NCBI GenBank assembly: GCA_020847695.1
Contig: JADLBP010000077.1
Coordinates: 1-33,273 of the forward strand
Origin: Planctomycetota bacterium
GTDB lineage: Bacteria > Planctomycetota > UBA1135 > GCA-002686595
Reading direction: 5' to 3'
Length of the DNA stretch: 33,273 nt
Position numbers and translations under genes: made by a program. The notes under the pieces were generated by a model. That model ran no database searches, had not been told where the DNA came from, and saw only the letters and a list, made by a program, of their open reading frames with translations. This document shows, piece after piece, positions 30,780 through 33,273 of this stretch (the stretch's first letter is position 1; each line of letters opens with the position of its first letter).

Positions 30780-33273
30780 CGCGCGGTCGCGGATTCGCCG
30801 CCGCGCGACGCGCAGGGATCGCGATCGCGTGCGTCGCCTTGCTCGGGGTCGCGCCCACGCGCGACCCCGAGCTTTCGGGAGCACCGTTCGGCGAGGACGC
30901 GAACGCGGTCGCCGCCGAGACCAAGGCGCTGCTCGACAAAGGCGCGAGCGCGGAGGCCGCGAAGCTCGCCGGCGCGTACCTGAAGCGCGCGGTCGGACGC
31001 TCCGAGCTCTACGCGCTCTACGGTCAGGCGCTGCTGAAGCTGGGGCGCAAGGACGAGGCCGCGCACGCGCTCGAGGAGGCGCTCGCGAAGCTGACGCCGG
31101 GCGCGCGCGACGGCGCTGCGATCGAACGCAAGCTGCTCGAGGCCGATCCGCTGGCGGCGAAGCGCCGCGGGCTGTTCAAGAAGGCGTCGAGGGCGCTGCT
31201 CGAGTCTGCGATGAAGCTGGTCGAGAACGGCAACGCCGAGCGCGCGCTCGAGTTCGCGGAGGCGTTGATCCCGATCGCGGTCGCGCCCGAGCGCGAGGAG
31301 CTCGCCGCGCTCGCCGAGAAGATCCGCGCCGCGTCGACCGAGGTCAGCCTGGACGCGGCCGCCGAGACCGAGAAGCCGTCGGGCGCGTGGCCGCTGTACG
31401 AGTACACGAGCCGCCACTACCGCCTCGCGTGCAACCTCGAGCCCGCGGTCGTCGAGCGCATGGGCGCCGTGATGGACGACATCTGGAACTACTACGTCCA
31501 GGTGTACTTCGACGGCGACGAGGGCAAGGCCTCCGATCGGCCCGCGAAGATCCGCATCTACCCGTCGCCGCTCGAGATGCTGAGGAACTGGAGCGGCACC
31601 AGCGCACCGCTCGGTTGGTGGGATCCGGGCGCGTGGCAGGTGACGACGTACGACACGTCGACGGACATGGGCTCGCTCGATCCGATGCTGGTCACGCTCT
31701 TCCACGAAGCGAGCCACCAGTTCATGACGTTGCTCGAGGGCGGCGGCTCGACGCCGGCGTGGATCAACGAAGGCACGGCGAGCTTCTTCGAAGGCGCGGT
31801 CGCGATGGCGGATCGGCGCGTCTTGTGGCCCGACGCGGCGCAGGGGCGGATGGACGAGCTCGAGCTCGTGCGCCGCCAAGGCAAGCCGACGGTCGCCGAC
31901 GTGCTCGCGTACTCCGACCCGGGCTCGTATCCCGGCGAGTACTACTCGGTCGGTTGGTCGCTCGTGTACTTCCTGCAGCAGTACGAGGACCCGACGACGC
32001 TCGAGTACGCGTACCGGCCTCTCTACGCTCGCTACCGCACCGACGTGATCAAGAAGGGCACGCCGTCGCTGCAGCTCTTCGAGGAGCTCTTCGTCGGCAA
32101 GGACTCGCTGGGCAAGTTCGCGAGTGTCGACGACTTCACGGCGCGCTGGGCGAAGTGGCTCGACGAGGAGGTCTATCCGCTGCACCGCGGCGACGAGCGT
32201 CGCGCGCGACGGCTCGCGGCGGCGAAGCGCTACGTCGCGGCTGCCGACCAAGCGCGCGGCAAGAAGAAGGCGAAGGTGCCCGAGCAGGAGCTGCTGCTGC
32301 GCGCGCTCGGCCACGTCGAGTACGTGCGCTCCAAGGTCGATCGCGAGCCCGACGGCGCGGTGCTCGAGCTGCAGGCCCAGCTCCTCTCGCGCCTCGGACG
32401 ACCGGCGAGCGCCGCGCCGGTGATCGAGGAGCTCCTGAACCTTGCCGACGCCGGCAAGGCGACGATCGACCCGAAACGCTACGCGGAGCTCGAGGCCGAG
32501 CTCGCCGGCTACGACAAGAAGAACGCGGCGCTGCGCAACGCGCGCGGACGGGCACGGGGCTTCGCGCTCGAGGCGCGCAAGCTGCTCGCGGAGTACGAGA
32601 GCAAGTCGGCGTACCCGCTGCGCGCGTACACGTTCGCGCGGCTCGCGGCGGCGGCGTTCGACGGCGAGCCCGAGCTCGCGACCGCGGCGCTGCGGCTGCG
32701 CGACGTCGCGCGCGAGAAGGGCGTGCTCGCGGGCTCGGTGTGCGCGCTCGGCGGCCCGTCGAACGCCTGGGCGACGATCCACTCGGCGCCGCCGACCGAG
32801 TTCGGCGTCGCGGACGACCGCGTGACGCTCGCCGCGGTGCGTCCGTGGGGCGCGATCGCGACCCAGACGCCGGTGCAAGGCGAGTACGAGGTGCGCGCGA
32901 AGCTCGTGCGCTCGGGCGAACGGTTCCGATCGTCGATGTGGGGCGTCGTCTTCTCGGGCACGGTCGCGAACGACTGGCTGGTGTTCGGCATCAACGGATC
33001 GGGCGCCGGATTCGTGAAGTGGCTCGCGACGTCGAACGGCGGCAATCCGGTCGAGCGTCCGCTGCGGTTGCCCGGCCGTTTCGATCCGCCGATCGGCGAC
33101 GACGAGAACCCCGAGATCGCGGTGCACGTGCTCCCCGACGGTCGCGCGGAGATCCGCGTCGGCGAGCGCGCGCCGGTGACGGTCGACCTACCGCGCGCGC
33201 TGCCGGCGAGCGGCTACGTCGGCATCTACGCGAAGGACGCGAGCTTGGTGCTCGAGGACTTCGTCGTCGAGCT
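30776..33273 (+). CDS. Secreted peptidase-MA-type HExxH protein (partial, runs off the window)
   Basis: At least 832 residues, with no stop before the window end. It starts at the ATG overlapping the previous stop (ATGA). Residues 1-26 form a signal peptide with a basic N-terminus (MTRGRGFAAARR). Residues about 40-190 are TPR-like helices (KLAGAYLKRAVGR..., ELYALYGQALLKLGRKDEAAHALEEAL). The catalytic-type site is TLFHEASHQF (H310, E311, H314), with the third ligand E332 in WINEGTASFFEG, the pattern of DUF1570/peptidase-MA gluzincins. Helices follow to about 650. The C-terminal part (about 660-832) resembles a concanavalin-like lectin fold (EYEVRAKLVRSGE ... GYVGIYAKDASLVLEDFVVE), like DUF1080 domains that bind sugars. 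A long open frame on the opposite strand here is a shadow. Confidence 0.88.
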   Translation, partial: MTRGRGFAAARRAGIAIACVALLGVAPTRDPELSGAPFGEDANAVAAETKALLDKGASAEAAKLAGAYLKRAVGRSELYALYGQALLKLGRKDEAAHALEEALAKLTPGARDGAAIERKLLEADPLAAKRRGLFKKASRALLESAMKLVENGNAERALEFAEALIPIAVAPEREELAALAEKIRAASTEVSLDAAAETEKPSGAWPLYEYTSRHYRLACNLEPAVVERMGAVMDDIWNYYVQVYFDGDEGKASDRPAKIRIYPSPLEMLRNWSGTSAPLGWWDPGAWQVTTYDTSTDMGSLDPMLVTLFHEASHQFMTLLEGGGSTPAWINEGTASFFEGAVAMADRRVLWPDAAQGRMDELELVRRQGKPTVADVLAYSDPGSYPGEYYSVGWSLVYFLQQYEDPTTLEYAYRPLYARYRTDVIKKGTPSLQLFEELFVGKDSLGKFASVDDFTARWAKWLDEEVYPLHRGDERRARRLAAAKRYVAAADQARGKKKAKVPEQELLLRALGHVEYVRSKVDREPDGAVLELQAQLLSRLGRPASAAPVIEELLNLADAGKATIDPKRYAELEAELAGYDKKNAALRNARGRARGFALEARKLLAEYESKSAYPLRAYTFARLAAAAFDGEPELATAALRLRDVAREKGVLAGSVCALGGPSNAWATIHSAPPTEFGVADDRVTLAAVRPWGAIATQTPVQGEYEVRAKLVRSGERFRSSMWGVVFSGTVANDWLVFGINGSGAGFVKWLATSNGGNPVERPLRLPGRFDPPIGDDENPEIAVHVLPDGRAEIRVGERAPVTVDLPRALPASGYVGIYAKDASLVLEDFVVE

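Noticed and set aside
29354-33127. 1257-residue minus-strand frame at the right end
   Set aside because: Shadow of the coupled secreted pair; the true plus-strand gene from 30776 has a signal peptide, HExxH site and coupling to the gene before it.
124-33273. tRNA, rRNA, insertion sequences and attachment sites
   Set aside because: Intergenic regions were read on both strands and no cloverleaf, transposase, terminal inverted repeats with target duplication, or integrase was seen.

Overview
The window is very GC-rich and densely coded, with a strong G/C bias at third codon positions. Several features point to a member of the Planctomycetota, probably one of the deep, little-cultured lineages. 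These are a TIGR02999-type ECF sigma factor paired with a TPR-bearing Ser/Thr kinase, several very large secreted beta-helix and beta-propeller proteins, D-x-N-x-N-G-x-x-D calcium-loop repeats, a 'VDLGALE' C-terminus, and few convincing Shine-Dalgarno sites. This placement is inferred from gene content; there is no rRNA or other phylogenetic marker here.

Layout. 1-3633 (+): the 3' end of an unknown gene, a terminator, then a large secreted beta-helix protein. 3630-6239 (-): a SAM methyltransferase, a lipoprotein of lower GC, and a UPRT-like phosphoribosyltransferase. The last is translationally coupled to an AspC-type aminotransferase (6236-7492). 7592-10778 (-): Ser/Thr kinase and ECF sigma factor, overlapping each other. 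They are divergent from a secreted beta-propeller protein (11214-13754, +) across a 435-base region rich in dyad symmetry. 13817-15250 (-): a secreted DUF4932-like HExxH protein. It is divergent from an ArnT-type membrane glycosyltransferase (15318-16973, +). 16995-20810 (-): a secreted helical protein, a protein with a helix-hairpin-helix domain at each end, a ParA-type ATPase and a FlhG/MinD-type ATPase, preceded by pyruvate kinase (21050-22519, -). 23065-25557 (-): a large secreted repeat protein. 25708-25812 (+): a possible 34-residue membrane protein. 25874-26095 (-): an Rdx-family CxxC protein. 26395-29400 (+): a secreted metalloprotease with a strong terminator behind it. 29715-33273 (+): a translationally coupled pair of secreted proteins, the second a peptidase-MA-type HExxH protein that runs off the window.

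How the genes work together. Most of the coding capacity serves the cell surface or periplasm: three HExxH proteins, a beta-helix protein, and two propeller-like proteins. The beta-propeller protein and the 26395 metalloprotease end in the same C-terminal module of about 120-160 residues. That suggests a common fate for unrelated secreted proteins, such as a sorting, anchoring or stability tag. The ECF/kinase pair is a likely signalling unit for its divergent neighbour.

The best candidate for an undescribed system is the four-gene run at 16995-20810. It holds two different deviant-Walker ATPases six bases apart, with no ParB, MinC/E or flagellar gene nearby. They are followed by a double-HhH protein with an acidic linker. 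Regulatory candidates include an inverted repeat linking the pyk -10 box and its start codon, paired 8-2-8 dyads in the sigma/propeller region, and an inverted repeat bracketing the promoter of the 29715 operon.
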